Below are positions 12,117 to 23,911 of a DNA stretch of 64,000 nucleotides, piece after piece. Location of the stretch: the NCBI GenBank assembly GCA_963921195.1, contig OY992537.1:82349287-82413286 (forward strand), in the 5' to 3' direction. The first letter of the stretch is position 1; the number at the start of each line of letters is the position of its first letter. Origin of the DNA: Pegoplata infirma. Lineage: Eukaryota > Arthropoda > Insecta > Diptera > Anthomyiidae. The translations under genes and the position numbers were made by a program. The notes below the pieces were generated by a model. It was not told the origin of the DNA and made no database searches. It saw only the letters and a list, made by a program, of their open reading frames with translations.

Positions 12117-13164
12117 GAGGCATTCCACACCAAATGTTCCGTACAAAAAAGTTATATCGTAACAATATAAAATCAATTGCAAATTTTTCGTGCTTAGGGC
12201 ACCAATAATACATATAATTAAGGTTTTTTTTTCAAAAACTGGTCATATATTCAAAATATCAAAACTTTTTCCTAACAAGGGAAGTATCTCAACCCTTATG
12301 AACCGATTTGCCTGAAACTTAAAATATATATAAAAGAGACGATTTTAAGGTTGGGGTGTCTCGGCTTATTGGCCATATCAGTGTTTCAAAATTTCGTTGT
12401 CCCCTTATGAAATAATTTGGACCTCCGGCAAAATTTCGATAACTCCTGAACTAACCGAAATATCGTCTAGAGCAAAAATACGTGTCGACTTAAATTTAAT
12501 AAAGATTATTTCGTATTCATATGGACATCGTAGGTCTACGTCTTCCTATCAATACCCCCCAAAATTGACACATTTTCATGAAAAAGAATTTAGCGAAGCC
12601 AAACTTTTACAAGGTTATGCCACCGTTGGATGGGCATTTAAAAACCCTTTTTTCTCATATGTAAACATCATATAGCTTCTTAGAAAGAAATGACTTAAAA
12701 ATCCAAAACACAATTTTTTCGGCATTTTTTGACCCATAATTTGAACCCCTAAATCCCCGATATGGCCGATAAGCCGAGACACCCCAACCTTAGAATTGTA
12801 TCTTTTATATATATTTTACGTTTCATGCAAATCGGTTCATCGGTTCCCTTGTAAGTATTATTATTTTATTTTTAATGCAAATTAAATGCAACCCCGCACT
12901 CAGAGAAAAAGCTTCTTCAACTTTTTGATGAAACTTTTCTGATGACTGATTCTTGCTTAGGAGGCCAAAATACCTTAGAAAAAGTATTCAACATATCAGA
13001 ACAGAAACATGTTACGATACTATACGTCGAAACTGTAGGGCTCTTTACACTTTATTAATGTTATTTACTTGGGTCCTTAGGGCGAATACTTTGCAAACGG
13101 TATCCCATTGAAAATAAAGGGGTTTTTCTGTAGTGAAACAGTTTAGTGTGAAATGCCTCTTTAA
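12117..13164. mobile_element. Inverted-repeat element AGAGGCATT, interrupted
   Basis: AGAGGCATTCCACAC (12117) is matched by GTGTGAAATGCCTCT (ends about 13164) in inverted orientation. Between them lies the CAAGGG-type element at 12276-12851. TIRs are short and no target duplication was identified, so this is a tentative call. Confidence 0.35.
12276..12851. mobile_element. CAAGGG-terminus MITE, copy 1 (TAA duplication)
   Basis: A 576-bp element starting CAAGGGAAGTATCTCAACCC. The right end is inverted but partly diverged (GGTTCATCGGTTCCCTTG). TAA flanks both sides (12273-12275, 12852-12854). Subterminal inverted words TATATATAAAAGAGAC and GGGGTGTCTCGGCTTAT occur in both arms. A frame of about 90 codons inside has a partial counterpart in copy 2 but no ATG start, so it is probably not a gene. 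Confidence 0.75.
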
Positions 13165-13536
13165 AATAGGCTGGAATGATTTTAGATTTTTTAAAAATCA
13201 ATAAGGAAACACAAATTTTATTAATTTGTTTGTTTTAAGCTTTTATCAAAAATGAGTACACTCAAAATAAAATCTCTGTCCAATCACAGAAAAGTTAAAA
13301 ATACACCTATTTTGAGCCATATGAGAAAATCCGTCAATATAGCAGAAAAATCAGCCGATTTTAGATAAACAATATAAAATCTAAGATGTTTTATAACTAA
13401 ATATTTCTGTAAAATTAGCAAAGCCATCTGCTGATTTTTCCCAAATTAACTGCCAGAGAATTTTAAAATATACATTTCAGCAGAAAAATTGCTAAAACCC
13501 AGTAAAAATTAGATTTCCAAATAAGTTTCTCATCGG
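13165..13536. other. AT-rich DNA, no gene seen
   Basis: No coding resemblance or clear element end in this stretch. It leads directly into the truncated 5' end of the LINE. Confidence 0.45.
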
Positions 13537-13539
13537 GGC

Positions 13540-14145
13540 CTTGCGTTATACATTCGCAAAAATGTTGTGTACCAACTACAGCCACATCTAGGCTGTAGTG
13601 ATGCGGCATTTAACTCCCTTTGGGTTAAATTCCAAATCAGGACACACATTTTGCACTTCGGGTTCGTCTATAGGAGCCCAAATTTGGACACTGCAAACTC
13701 CTACGACTATTTAGACTCTGTTTCCGATTCCATTACGGGAATCCTTGGGGTCTGTCCGAGTAGTGAAATAGTCGTTGCCGGGGACTTCAACGTGAACAAT
13801 TCGTCATGGCTGCGCCATTCTAGTCATACGGCTCCCGAGGGCTTATATGTTGAGCTCTTCGCTGCACACAATCACCTTGTGCAACTTGTGAATGAACCAA
13901 CACATATTCCGTGTGTTGACGGGCAGTTTCGTAATACTCTCGACCTTTTTCTCACTTCGCATCCTGACAAATACGAAGTTGGGCTACTTGCGCCTCTCGG
14001 AAACTCGGATCATAACATCATTTCTGCATCCTTTTCATTTTCGGAACTTCGTAGTACTTCGAAACCAGCAACGAAGCGCTCTATTTTTGTATATGAAAAG
14101 GCTCGTTGGGCTGAGCTTAACGATTTCTTTCAACATTTCAACTGA
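13540..14145 (+). pseudogene. LINE endonuclease (EEP) C-terminal part
   Basis: The frame is open from the truncation point and reads GLALYIRK-like sequence, then VYRSPN, then EIVVAGDFNVNNSSWL (Asp-containing GDFN motif), then RNTLDLFLTS, then LGNSDHNIISASF (the SDH catalytic motif). These are the signature motifs of the exonuclease-endonuclease-phosphatase domain of LINE ORF2, which nicks target DNA. The N-terminal catalytic residues are missing because of 5' truncation. The frame ends at a stop at 14143-14145, where related sequence continues in other frames. Confidence 0.85.
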
Positions 14146-14528
14146 AAACTTTGCTTTCTGGATGACAATGTTAACGCTGCGGCAGAAATGATAGTAAATT
14201 TAATAATGCTGGGAATGAAATTATTTATTCCATCGAAGCAAATTTCTACTAAACCTAATCATAGATGCTGGTTTAATCAGACGTGCCGGAATGCAGTCAG
14301 ATCCAGAGAGGATACGTTCAGTAATTGGCGTAATGACAAAAACCCAGTTACTGACGCGTTACTAAACAGGCGAGAAATGAATGTGCCAGAGTACTCAGAC
14401 GTGAAAAGCTTCTTTACGAACAGCGTCTGCGTGCTAAGGTTTTTGCCGCTCCGCGGGGTAGTAAGACCTTTTGGTCATTTGTTAAAAGGGTAAAGAATAA
14501 TACTAGTTCATCCATTCCAACCCTTATA
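14146..14528 (+). pseudogene. LINE inter-domain region, frameshifted
   Basis: Linker between endonuclease and reverse transcriptase. Recognisable segments such as CWFNQTCRNAVRSRED and KTFWSFVKRVKNN are found in different frames, showing at least two indels. The second LINE copy (43362-44106) matches the 14341-14530 part at the DNA level. Confidence 0.65.
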
Positions 14529-15530
14529 ATGAATGAAAAAATATTCACTGACCCGGTTGATAAAGCCAATCTTTTTGCTGACATGTTTGCAAGGAATTCA
14601 TACTTGCCGGAAAGCCATCAACCACCGCCCGAACTCGAAAGGGTTTCCGTTACTATGTCTAAGATATTTTTTCGAGCGCGTGCAGTTAAAAGGGTTCTTG
14701 AAGATCTCAATATAAATAAGTCCCCGGGGCCGGATGGTATTACGGCTGTAGTACTGAAGAGTGTGCACTGTCGTTGTCTCGTCCTTTGGCAACACTATTT
14801 GGCTACTCGTACCGGGTAGGATTTTTTCCCTCTTGCTGGAAGGTGGCTAACGTCCAGCCAATCCTGAAAAAGGGTGAGGCTACAAACCCTGAATAGCAAT
14901 TTGCTCTACGCTCTTGAAAGTCATGGAGAGCATGATCAATCACTACTTGGTAAATTATCTGGAATCCAATTCACTGTTGTGTGATCGACAGTATGGCTTT
15001 CGTAGAGGCCGTTCTACGGAGGACCTGTTAGCGTTTCTTTCGGAGCGTTGGAGTCGTTCTTTTCACAAATTTGGTGAAAGCAAAGTGGTTGCTCTAGATA
15101 TTTCCAAAACGTTTGATCGTGTGTGGCACGGTGCACTCGTTTCAAAATTTATTGCGTTTGGTGTCGGTAGCGATTTCTCTCGACTTATATCGAGCTTTCT
15201 CAGAGACCGCTCTATATGTGTTGTTATAGATGGGTTCTAATCACATGAGTTTCATTTAAATTCAGGGGTACCGCAAGGCTCTGTTCTTTCTCCTACACTT
15301 TTCTTATTTTTCTTAACGACCTCCTGGGTCTAACTTCCAATCCTATTTATTCTTTTGCAGATGACAGCAACATTTGTCATTCATTTTCCTTTAATCATAG
15401 ACCAAGCCTTACTGAGGTTGAAGCTATGAGGCGGAACATGAATGACACACTCAATCATGACCTCACGAAAATCTCCGAGTGAAGACTTGCGAATAGGGTC
15501 GATTTTAATGCTCGTAAGACCCAATGTTGT
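14529..15530 (+). pseudogene. LINE reverse transcriptase domain, broken
   Basis: Reverse transcriptase motifs appear in order across several frames: INKSPGPDGI (14711-14740), YGFRRGRSTEDLLAF (about 14992), VVALDISKTFDRVWH (about 15085), SGVPQGSVLSP (15264-15296) and YSFADDSNICHSF (about 15350). The last contains the FADD catalytic pair. Breaks include a frameshift after 14819, a TAA at 15238-15240 between IDGF and SHEF, and a one-base shift near 15305. Function in life would be target-primed reverse transcription; this copy is dead. Confidence 0.85.
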
Positions 15531-16229
15531 ATGTTGACCCACAGGCGACTTGTGGAATCAGCGTCATCTGTATCCATGGGTGGTATAGCTATTGAGGAAT
15601 CAGAAACTCTTGATGTTCTAGGCATGAAAATCCAATGTGATGTTCATTGGAACAAACATGTTTTTCAAGTGTCGAAAGAAGCATTCAAGTGTCTTGGTTT
15701 CTTAAAACGGTGCAAGAATTATTTCACTCCATCTGATCTCCTTACTATTTATACCGCCTATATCCGGCCGAAAATGGAATACAACTCCCATATCTGGGCA
15801 GATACTTCAAGGTCTATCTTGAAGCTTCTGGATCGGGTGCAAAGGAGAGCGTTGAAGCTCATCAATGACAGTAGGGTATCCAGCTCTATTGACTCATTGG
15901 AGCATCGTCGGAATGTGGGTTGTGCGTCATTGTTCTATCGATGTTACCACGGTAAGTGTTCAACTGAAATGGGAGAGCTCATCCCTGTGACGCGGGTCAG
16001 TACTACGGGCACGCACTCGCCTTTCCAGCAGATCACATCCGTTCGTTGTTGACTGTCCAATGTCTCGCACAACGCATTACAGAGGAAATTCGTTTCTCGG
16101 TCAAACAAGCCGTATGTGGAATAAAATCCCAGCAGAAGTCTTCCCAGTCGGCTATAATTTAGAAAAATTCAAATTAAATGTCCACAAACACTACTCCCTC
16201 TTTCCTTCTCTCCATAACCTATTTTTCTA
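15531..16229 (+). pseudogene. LINE ORF2 C-terminal region
   Basis: A 173-codon frame from 15531 contains LGFLKRCKNYFTPSDLLTIY, YIRPKMEYNSHIW and LLDRVQRRALKLI, typical of the C-terminus of Jockey/CR1-type ORF2 proteins. After a frame change near 16020 the remainder continues (HPFVVDCP, RMWNKIPAEVFP, NLEKFKLNVHKHYS) to a stop at about 16227-16229. A short 3' untranslated region and poly-A follow. Confidence 0.8.
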
Positions 16230-16297
16230 ATACCAACATAATGCATTGCATTAGTAGGCGGCATCCCCTGAGTGTTGGCTCAAAGTAAAAAAAAAAA

Positions 16298-19229
16298 GAG
16301 TATAAAATAAAGCATACCAGAACATAGTATATAAGGTGTTACGAGTAGTGAAAAAGTAATTTTGTATTCAATTTACTCACGTGATTGTAAGTGTGTGTAA
16401 GTAGATAAAATATGCTCGCGAGTGAGTGTTAGAAAATTCCTGTCGTGAGGCCTTCTCAAGTTTAAATTTATGCATTTTTTTATAAAATATTTATTTTTTA
16501 TGTTATTGTAATGCATTATGCATCCAATTATAAATAATGCATTTTTTCTAACTTTGAAATAAAACATAATGTATCCAAATATAAGGCATCCATGATTTAA
16601 TGTTTAGAAATAATAAATATGAAATACATTTTTTCCAATAATCATGCATTACGTAACAAATTATTAGTAAATAATTATTTTTCACTTTTAAATAATACGT
16701 TGTGGAACAAATGTTTGGAAAGACATCCTAAAATAATGCTACAAATTAGGTATATACATTACCTGGTATTGTGTTGTATAATCACCACCCATTAGCAAAG
16801 TTTTGCTGGGAAGTTTGCTAATTCAGTCTGAAAGTTGATTAACAGATTTTTCAACACAGAGTTTTTCTTCTAAGTTTAGGAAGAAAAGGAAACATTACAA
16901 TTAATTTTTTTTCACCGCCCGTTTTGAAAAATTAAATCAAAAGCTTAATTTGAATTCGATAGAGCTGAAAATTATTTTTACACACATTTCCTTTTCTGCC
17001 CCATGCGTCTTCAAAAATTAAAAAACGCTGTAATTGCTCCGGTTTAATATACAAATTTCCTGGTAATTAGAAATTTTTAAAAAGAAAATACTATAAATTG
17101 TCTCCGTTTGTTTTTTTTTTTTGCTTTTAAAAATTGTTTACCTAAATGTAACTTAAAAAAAAAAATATTTACATAACGACATTTCTTATATGTATAATGT
17201 ACATTTGTATTATCCTCGCAAATATTTTAATATACAATTTTGTTATTTTCTTTTATAGTTTATACGAGTATTTTGTATTTATAATGGAAAAAAGAGACAT
17301 AAACATTTACAATTACTTGCTTTCCAAACCATTTAACACTTTTAAAGTTTTCTCCTTAAGTGTTTTTTCGTACTTTTATAAAAGTTACAAAATTGTGCAA
17401 AGGACAACTAAATGTAAACAATGAATTTATGCCTTTGGTATGTTTACAACAAGAAAACAAAAATTATTTTATATTTAATAAGCGAACAGTGACATCTTTT
17501 AGCAAATAAGTATTTAATAATATGAAAACATTTTTTAAAAGTGTTTTTTAAAAAAGCTCATTTAAAAGCTTGCGCGCTTTGAGCTTTTGACAAATAAACT
17601 TTTTTGAATACAGGAAACCAATTTGTAGTGACAGCGAAATTTTTATGCAAACCGAATAGTTTGGTGAAAAATAAAATGTTTTTACAAGGTCCGTTTGATT
17701 ACTTTTTTTGTAGTAAATGTAGTAAAAGGGAAACATTTTAAAATTTTACTCATTGAGAGAAAAAACCAAAAAAGTAAAAAAACGAAAAGTAGTAAAAATA
17801 GTAAATATATTTTTAACATTAAAATTTTTTTAAATATAATTTTATCATGATGTCTGCACACATTTGAACAAACCAATTTCAGAATCTCTACTTTTCTGCA
17901 AAAAAATACTTATCTGAGATTTTTATTCAATGGAAATTTGAGAATCTGAGTACAATCCTAGATGATAAGTTTAAAAGCAAAATCTTAAGAACTTAAAGAC
18001 TTTTCTCAATGAAAATTACTCAAAAGCTGAGGAACTTTTCTTGTAAAAATACACTTAGAATTAGTATTTGAACACTCAGCATCAGAGCACACAGTTTTTA
18101 TAACAGAAAACCCCTCAGAGCCTGAAGAATTTTTCTATATAAAACATTTTTTTACTTTAGAATTTATTCCTATAAAAAACCCCCAGAATCTTTGAATATT
18201 TGAACTCAAAAGCTCAGAAAGTTTTACAGAAAATCATTGAGAAAAATATTAAAAAATCGTAAAACATATTTCAAAGATCCTAAAAATGCATGGACAATTT
18301 TAATTTTTTTAATATGTTCGTTATGAAAAACTCCTCTCGATTTGTGGGTTTCTATTTAGAAATGGACAGATTCTAATTTTTAGTATGTATTTATCTAATT
18401 TATTGTTATGCAACTGCATTAAGAGAAGCTGCTCTTTGTGAAAGATACATCGAACGAAAATATACTTATCTGACAATAAGATAATTTTTGTGGGAAAACA
18501 ATCCAATTTCCTGACAAGAATCCATGCTTAAGAGTTGATGTTAATCAGATTTTGCATTTATTTTCAAACGTCCTTTTAATGCATATGAATATATTTCACA
18601 TCATAAGTTGTTTTTGTTAATATTTTATCTTGATTATCAATACGCGATACAATTTCATCCATAATTTTCGTATTTTTTATTTTTTAGAATAACATTTTTG
18701 TTTGTAAATAAAAATATAAATTTGTCAATAATTTTTGTTGACATAACTTTTTTATTTGCTCATTGAAATTTTTCCGGTAAATTGTAGTAAAATTTAAGTA
18801 AAAGAGAAATTAATTTTCTCTTTAATTGATTACTACATTTACTATTTTTGTGTGTACTCGAACGGTTTTTGAGCAAAAGTAGTAAATTGAGTAAAAAATA
18901 GTAAATTGTAGTACGTAAACGAATGGAGCTACAAATTATAGTCAATTTTTTGTTGTCCTCACTAAATCTCTGTTTTTATATTCGAAAAATTTTGAAAAAA
19001 ATGTTGTCAATTGAATGGATTGGTTACATTCTATTGTCAAAAAGTTTGAATTCCATAAATAACACCATTTTCTCTTTATATTTTTCTGTAGTTATCTAGC
19101 AGAACTAGTGATTCCTCAAAATCAGGACAAAAAGATAAAAAAAGTCGCCAGGGATTATATAATACATTATTTTTGTTCGAGGTTTCACACCTTAAAGCAC
19201 TTAAATTCAATTTAAATGCTTTCTTTAAG
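16298..19229. other. AT-rich DNA, no gene recognised
   Basis: About 2.9 kb with no domain resemblance on either strand. It contains repeated AAAGTAGTAAAAATAGTAAAT-type words (17740-17820 and 18780-18915) and degenerate CTCAGAATCT words (17880-18190). These suggest old inverted-repeat elements whose ends I could not fix. Confidence 0.4.
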
Positions 19230-19231
19230 TA

Positions 19232-19404
19232 CACTCTAAACAAATGAGTTCAGTTTCCTACTATAAATTGGGTAAATTTCAACAAATCCAAATAATATAC
19301 TACTATAAATGTGTAAAATTCCAATAATTTTTTGGTACAACTACACATTTTGTGTAAATTTACCCAATTTATAGTAGGAAACTGAAATCATTTTAATTAG
19401 AGTG
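19232..19404. mobile_element. 173-bp MITE with TA target duplication
   Basis: Starts CACTCTAAACAAATGAG and ends TTTTAATTAGAGTG. Subterminal inverted words GTTTCCTACTATAAATTGGG and their complement allow most of the element to fold. TA is present on both sides (19230-19231, 19405-19406). Terminal CACTC plus TA resembles the larger 'CACTC' elements in this window. Confidence 0.7.
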
Positions 19405-19406
19405 TA

Positions 19407-20638
19407 ATTAAGTCGAAATCTGACATTTACAAGTGGTTTTTATGAGACGAAAGATGAAGGCGAACGAAAATTTTAAATGTATTTTGTTGTTGTAATAAAA
19501 AAAAAACACATGTAGAATTTTCGGTCGGCTAAGTCATTCATCTTATAAAAACTAGAAAATATTTTCTTACCCCCAGTTTATGTATGACGAACGAACGACG
19601 AGCGTCAAAGGTTCCAAGTATTTTGTTATTGCACCAAATCCAAAATATGTATATGTAAATATTTAACGTTCTTCATATGTTCGTCATGCAGAAACTGGGA
19701 GTTAATATATTGCATTGAAGCATGTATCAGTGGGGTGTACGGCACTGCTCCTACTACTTGTAATATAAACGCTTTTATTCTACTAAATGTTAAGGGATAT
19801 TTTAGATTAAAGTAAAGCAGCAAAGTAAAATACTTTTTGTAATTTTTTACTCAGAGAGAGTTTTTTTTTTGAAAATAAAATTATAAAGTTACGTAAAAAA
19901 ATCTGGGCAGTAAAAAGCTCGATGGGAGTTCTTCGTTAAAAATGTATTTGCTAACATACTAAAAGCTGTTTTATTTCTAGCATTGCCAGATGAAACAAAT
20001 AAAAAATATGTTTTGTCTTATACTCGCTCACGTTTCGTTTCCGATGATTAAAAATATCAATGTCTTCCAATTTGAAAAGCAATTCTCGGTTAAGAAGTTG
20101 TCAGGAGAAAAAAGAGTCAAAACAAGCGTACTAGGAGCTTTTATGGCGGTCAAAAGATTTTTTTAAGAATCAACACTCAGGCAATACTACCAATCAAATA
20201 CTAATGTAACCGTGATGTTTTTTTTTCGGAAATGGGATAGAAGAGAGATGAAAGATTTGAAAGACGGCCTTCAGTATGCCAACACTGTGATTGCGAGTGT
20301 TGTTATTTTTTAGAACAGTTATTGCAGCGCAATCTAATTTTGGTCTGACGAATTTCTTTTAATAGCCATTATTTAATTATTTTACTTCGCTGTAATAAAT
20401 AAATATCTGAAAAAAATATGTGGTTCTGCCTGAGCTGAGAATCAAACGCGGAAACCCAACGCGGAAACCACTAGTATCCCTAATGTCACCCGCGTATCTT
20501 TATGGAATTAAGGGGCCGATTCATAGAAAATAATCATAACTCAATCATAATTCAATTGTTTTCATGTGGTTATTGTAAACAGTCATAAAAAAATAAAATT
20601 TTGTTTGAAAATTAAAAAAAAAAAAATAAAGATCTGCT
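19407..20638. other. No gene; degenerate repeats
   Basis: No coding resemblance. TTGTAAACAGTCATAAAAA (about 20573) pairs with TTTTTATGATTGTGTTTAC (about 22387) across the hAT element, so an older inverted-repeat element probably surrounds 20647-22351. Its ends are not defined. Confidence 0.4.
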
Positions 20639-20646
20639 ATCCACAT

Positions 20647-22351
20647 TAGAGATGGGCACCAATCACGTGATTAACGTGAATCACGTGAATCACGCATGAA
20701 TCACGTGATTCGTGAGTAATTTTTTTTCCTACTCACGTGAGCGTGCGTGAGCGTGAGTAACAAAAAAAAGTTCGTGCGTGATCGTGCGTGAGTAAAATTC
20801 TTGCGTGAATTTTTCGTGATTTTAATTGTTTCCCCGATTTTTTTTGTTCGGTTACTTTTTTCTTATTTTTTATGGTCTTTCATTAGGAAATGTCTTCAGA
20901 TTTTGAGACACTTTTCGTATGCAAATTCTCAGATTCTGCGACATTTTCAGTATTGAAAAACTCTCAGATTCCGAGACGTTTTTCGTATAAAAATATTCTC
21001 AGATTCTGATACATTTTTCGTACAGGAAATGTCTCAGATTCTGAGATAGAAAAGGTCTCATTGAAACCAAAATTTTTTCACGAATATCATGGTTTTAATA
21101 AGTAAAGAAAAATTACCTCAAGCTAAAATATCCCAAATACCCAAAATATTTTTTTTTTAGTATATTTTTCTTAAAACAGGTAATAACATGAATTTAATTT
21201 GTACCAAAATAACGTTTTTTTTGACTTGCGACTTTTTACTTTACAGCGGGGCCCCAAATTCTTGTGTGCCCTTTAAGACGGCCCTGAACCTGGGAACTTT
21301 TCAATTTCTGAGAAAAACGTCGGAAACATAGGAAAGTCGAAAAGTTATTTCTTAATATGATAAAGATAATTTATAAATGAAAATGAATGGAAATAAAACC
21401 AATGGAACACACAAAAAATTATTGGCTAAATATTTTCAATTAAATCTATTGATCAACAAAATTTAAATAAGTCAATCAATGTTTTGCTTGAAATTTTTGT
21501 TATTTTCTTAAACAGTCGAATTACAAATTTTCAACATACAATATTTTTTTCGCTTTAATTTACTTAAATAGATCAATTCAAAAATATACAACAAAATCGG
21601 GTTTTACATTTTTTATTGTTTGAAACATATTGGAGAGCAAAAACGATGCATTTTTTGATAATTTTGTCATAAGCTTACACTTTATTTGTTAAATCAATCA
21701 TTATTTTGATTGACTTCAAATAAAAAATTGATCAAATATTTTATCAAAATCGAAAACGTGTTTGATTGAAAAAATTTTCAATCAATCACCTACAATTTGA
21801 TGATTGGTATAACAATTTTCATAATTGGAGGAATTTCAATCAAAAAATATGTTGAATCCGCGTTTTTGTTGATTAAAATTCGTTTCAAATTTTTTCTGTG
21901 ATATAAGAAGATTTTTGGAATTTTCGTATGCCCTATATCAGACATTTCCACAAAGACGACTTAGGGGAAATGTCATGGGAATGTCAGCACCCCCTGACAA
22001 CTGCTAATTATGATTGGAGAAATGTTGAAGTTTTTTATGAAGAGCTGTCATGGGGATGTCAGGTGTGACTCTGACATGTTAGCGAGCCATCACCACGGAT
22101 GGCTCAAGGACTTTCACAACTGGGTAATGCATAAACAAAATATGACATACATTTTTTTACATATTTTAATTCGTGAGTATTTCGTGATCGTGATTACGTC
22201 GTGAGCGTGATTAATTTTTGTTCTACTCACGTGAGCGTGCGTGAGCGTGAGCAGAAAAAAAATGTTCGTGCGTGATCGTGCGTGATTACAATATATTTTT
22301 TCGTGAGCGTGCGTGATCGTGATTGAAAAGTCACTCACGATCCCATCTCTA
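20647..22351. mobile_element. hAT-type non-autonomous element with CGTGAG arrays
   Basis: A 1705-bp element with TIRs beginning TAGAGATGGG and an 8-bp direct repeat ATCCACAT on both sides (20639-20646, 22352-22359). The duplication fits the hAT preference nTnnnnAn. Subterminal regions at both ends (about 20660-20815 and 22170-22345) are packed with CGTGAG, GTGCGTGA and CACGTGA words. Such clustered short motifs are typical transposase-binding regions in hAT elements. No transposase frame is seen. The interior has about four diverged CTCAGATTCTGAGAC-type units (20895-21050) and a nested MITE. Confidence 0.8.
21408..21900. mobile_element. MITE with CACA(C/G)AAAAAA termini, copy 1
   Basis: Starts CACACAAAAAATTATTGGC and ends CGTTTCAAATTTTTTCTGTG. 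The interior shares TCTATTGATCAACAAAAT, TTTGATGATTGGTATAACA and GGAGGAATTTCAAT with a second copy at 41133-41540. Nested in the hAT-type element; no target duplication could be fixed. Confidence 0.55.
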
Positions 22352-23309
22352 ATCCACATAGTCTCAAAATTGACAAAAATTTCTAAATTTTAAGACTTTT
22401 TATGATTGTGTTTACAACAAAACATTTAGGGGTGTAAATGAGCGGAGTCTTCTCCGCTCATTTTTCAGTCTTTCCGTTTCTCCTATATTTCTAGGTTTCT
22501 AGTCATATTACACCGTCCGACAGCCTACATTAAGCATGAACCGGATGATATAAGTCTGAAAGTAGAGATCAAATGGAGTAAAACTGCATTTAAAGTTTTC
22601 AATTTCGTGATCCTGTTTCCTTTTAAAAGGACTTCAAAGTTTTAAAGGATAGATTTTGTAAAATATTTTTGAAATATGTTTAAAGTTGTGAATAGTTGAC
22701 CTTTAGTTTCGTAGTTTGTTGATTTTGTTCGGCATTAGGTCATGATTTAAAAAATTTATTAAATAAAAAATATATAAACATATTTTATTTTAAATTTTTA
22801 TTTTATTGTCCCAATATTTCAGTCAACATTGCTGACCATCTTCAGGGGGATCTACATGAATACAAAAATATTACACAAAAATTATTACAAAAAATTACGC
22901 AAAACATTAAAACACGAAAAATATAATTACATTTAAAAATTAAATAAAAAACAAAAAATTTCCTTGCTGGAGCTATTGTTCTTTTGTGAGCTTTTGTCAA
23001 CTGATGAGTTTTGATATTTCATTATTTTATTTTGGTCTCTTTCTATTTTTGTGTATCGTGTGTTTGTATGTGTGAGCTGATATGCTTTCTGTATCTAGTT
23101 TGTAGTTTAATCTCGCTTTTGTGTCCAAGTCAAGTATGTGTAGCATCTCCAATGTAAATCTCCTAGCATAATTATTTTCTTCTACTAATATTTTGACGTC
23201 ATCGAAATTTGGCTGATGCCCAGTAATTGCACAGTGGGCCGCGAGTGCAGTTTTTTGCTCAAGTGGTTTGTCAGTTGCCTTTATATCAGACTTATGTGAA
23301 AACTATACT

Positions 23310-23612
23310 TATGTGAAAACTAAACTTAAAACCAGACTTTCATCACATAAGTCTGATATAAAGGCAACTGACAAACCACTTGAGCAAAAAACTGCACTCG
23401 CGGCCCACTGTGCAATTACTGCGCATCAGCCAAATTTCGATGACATCAAAATATTAGTAGAAGAAAATAATTATGCTAGGAGATTTACATTGGAGATGCT
23501 ACACATACTTGACTTGGACACAAAAGAGAGATTAAACTACAAACTAGATACAGAAAGCATATCAGCTCACACATACAAACACACGATACACAAAAACAGA
23601 AAGAGACAATAA
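23310..23612 (+). pseudogene. Penelope GIY-YIG endonuclease C-terminal fragment
   Basis: About 100 codons. TKLKTRLSSHKSD corresponds to the Arg/His segment after the YIG motif. It is followed by QKTALAAHCAITAHQPNFDD and FTLEMLHILDLDTKERLNYK, closely paralleling the PLE1 C-terminus. The GIY and YIG motifs themselves are lost because the inverted arms meet here with a spacer of about 43 bp. It cannot be functional. Confidence 0.75.
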
Positions 23613-23911
23613 TAAAATATCAAAACTCATCAGTTGACAAAAGCTCACAACAGAACAACAGCTCCATTAAGGAAATTTTTTGTTTTTTATTTAATTTTTA
23701 AATGTAATTATATTTTTCGTGTTTTAATGTTTTGAGTTATTTTTTGAAATAAATTTTGTGTAATATTTTTATATTCATGTAGATCCCCCTGAAGATGGTC
23801 AGCAAGGTTGACTGAAATATTGGGACAATAAAATAAAAATTTAAAATAAAATATGTTTATATATTTTTTATTTACCCGGCTAAAAATGTTGTATATTATC
23901 ATATATGATAT

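Larger units (their letters stand above)
13537..16297 (+). mobile_element. Decayed non-LTR retrotransposon (Jockey/CR1 group LINE), 5'-truncated
   Basis: A 2.76-kb copy starting inside the endonuclease and ending with a poly-A run at about 16287-16297. Domain order is apurinic-type endonuclease, reverse transcriptase, C-terminal region, all plus strand, with several frameshifts and at least one nonsense codon. GC content is visibly higher than in its surroundings. No target duplication was found. Clade assignment is by resemblance of motifs only. A second fragment of the same family lies at 43362-44390. Confidence 0.85.

Noticed and set aside
12397..12675. Frame of about 90 codons in the CAAGGG MITE with a partial counterpart in copy 2 (43535-43732)
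   Set aside because: It has no ATG start, is truncated in copy 2, shows no protein-family resemblance, and is absent from the third element. Similarity follows from DNA relatedness of the copies.
20425..20500. tRNA-like sequence on the minus strand
   Set aside because: Only a weak B-box-like phrase (TTTGATTCTCAG); no A box or stems.
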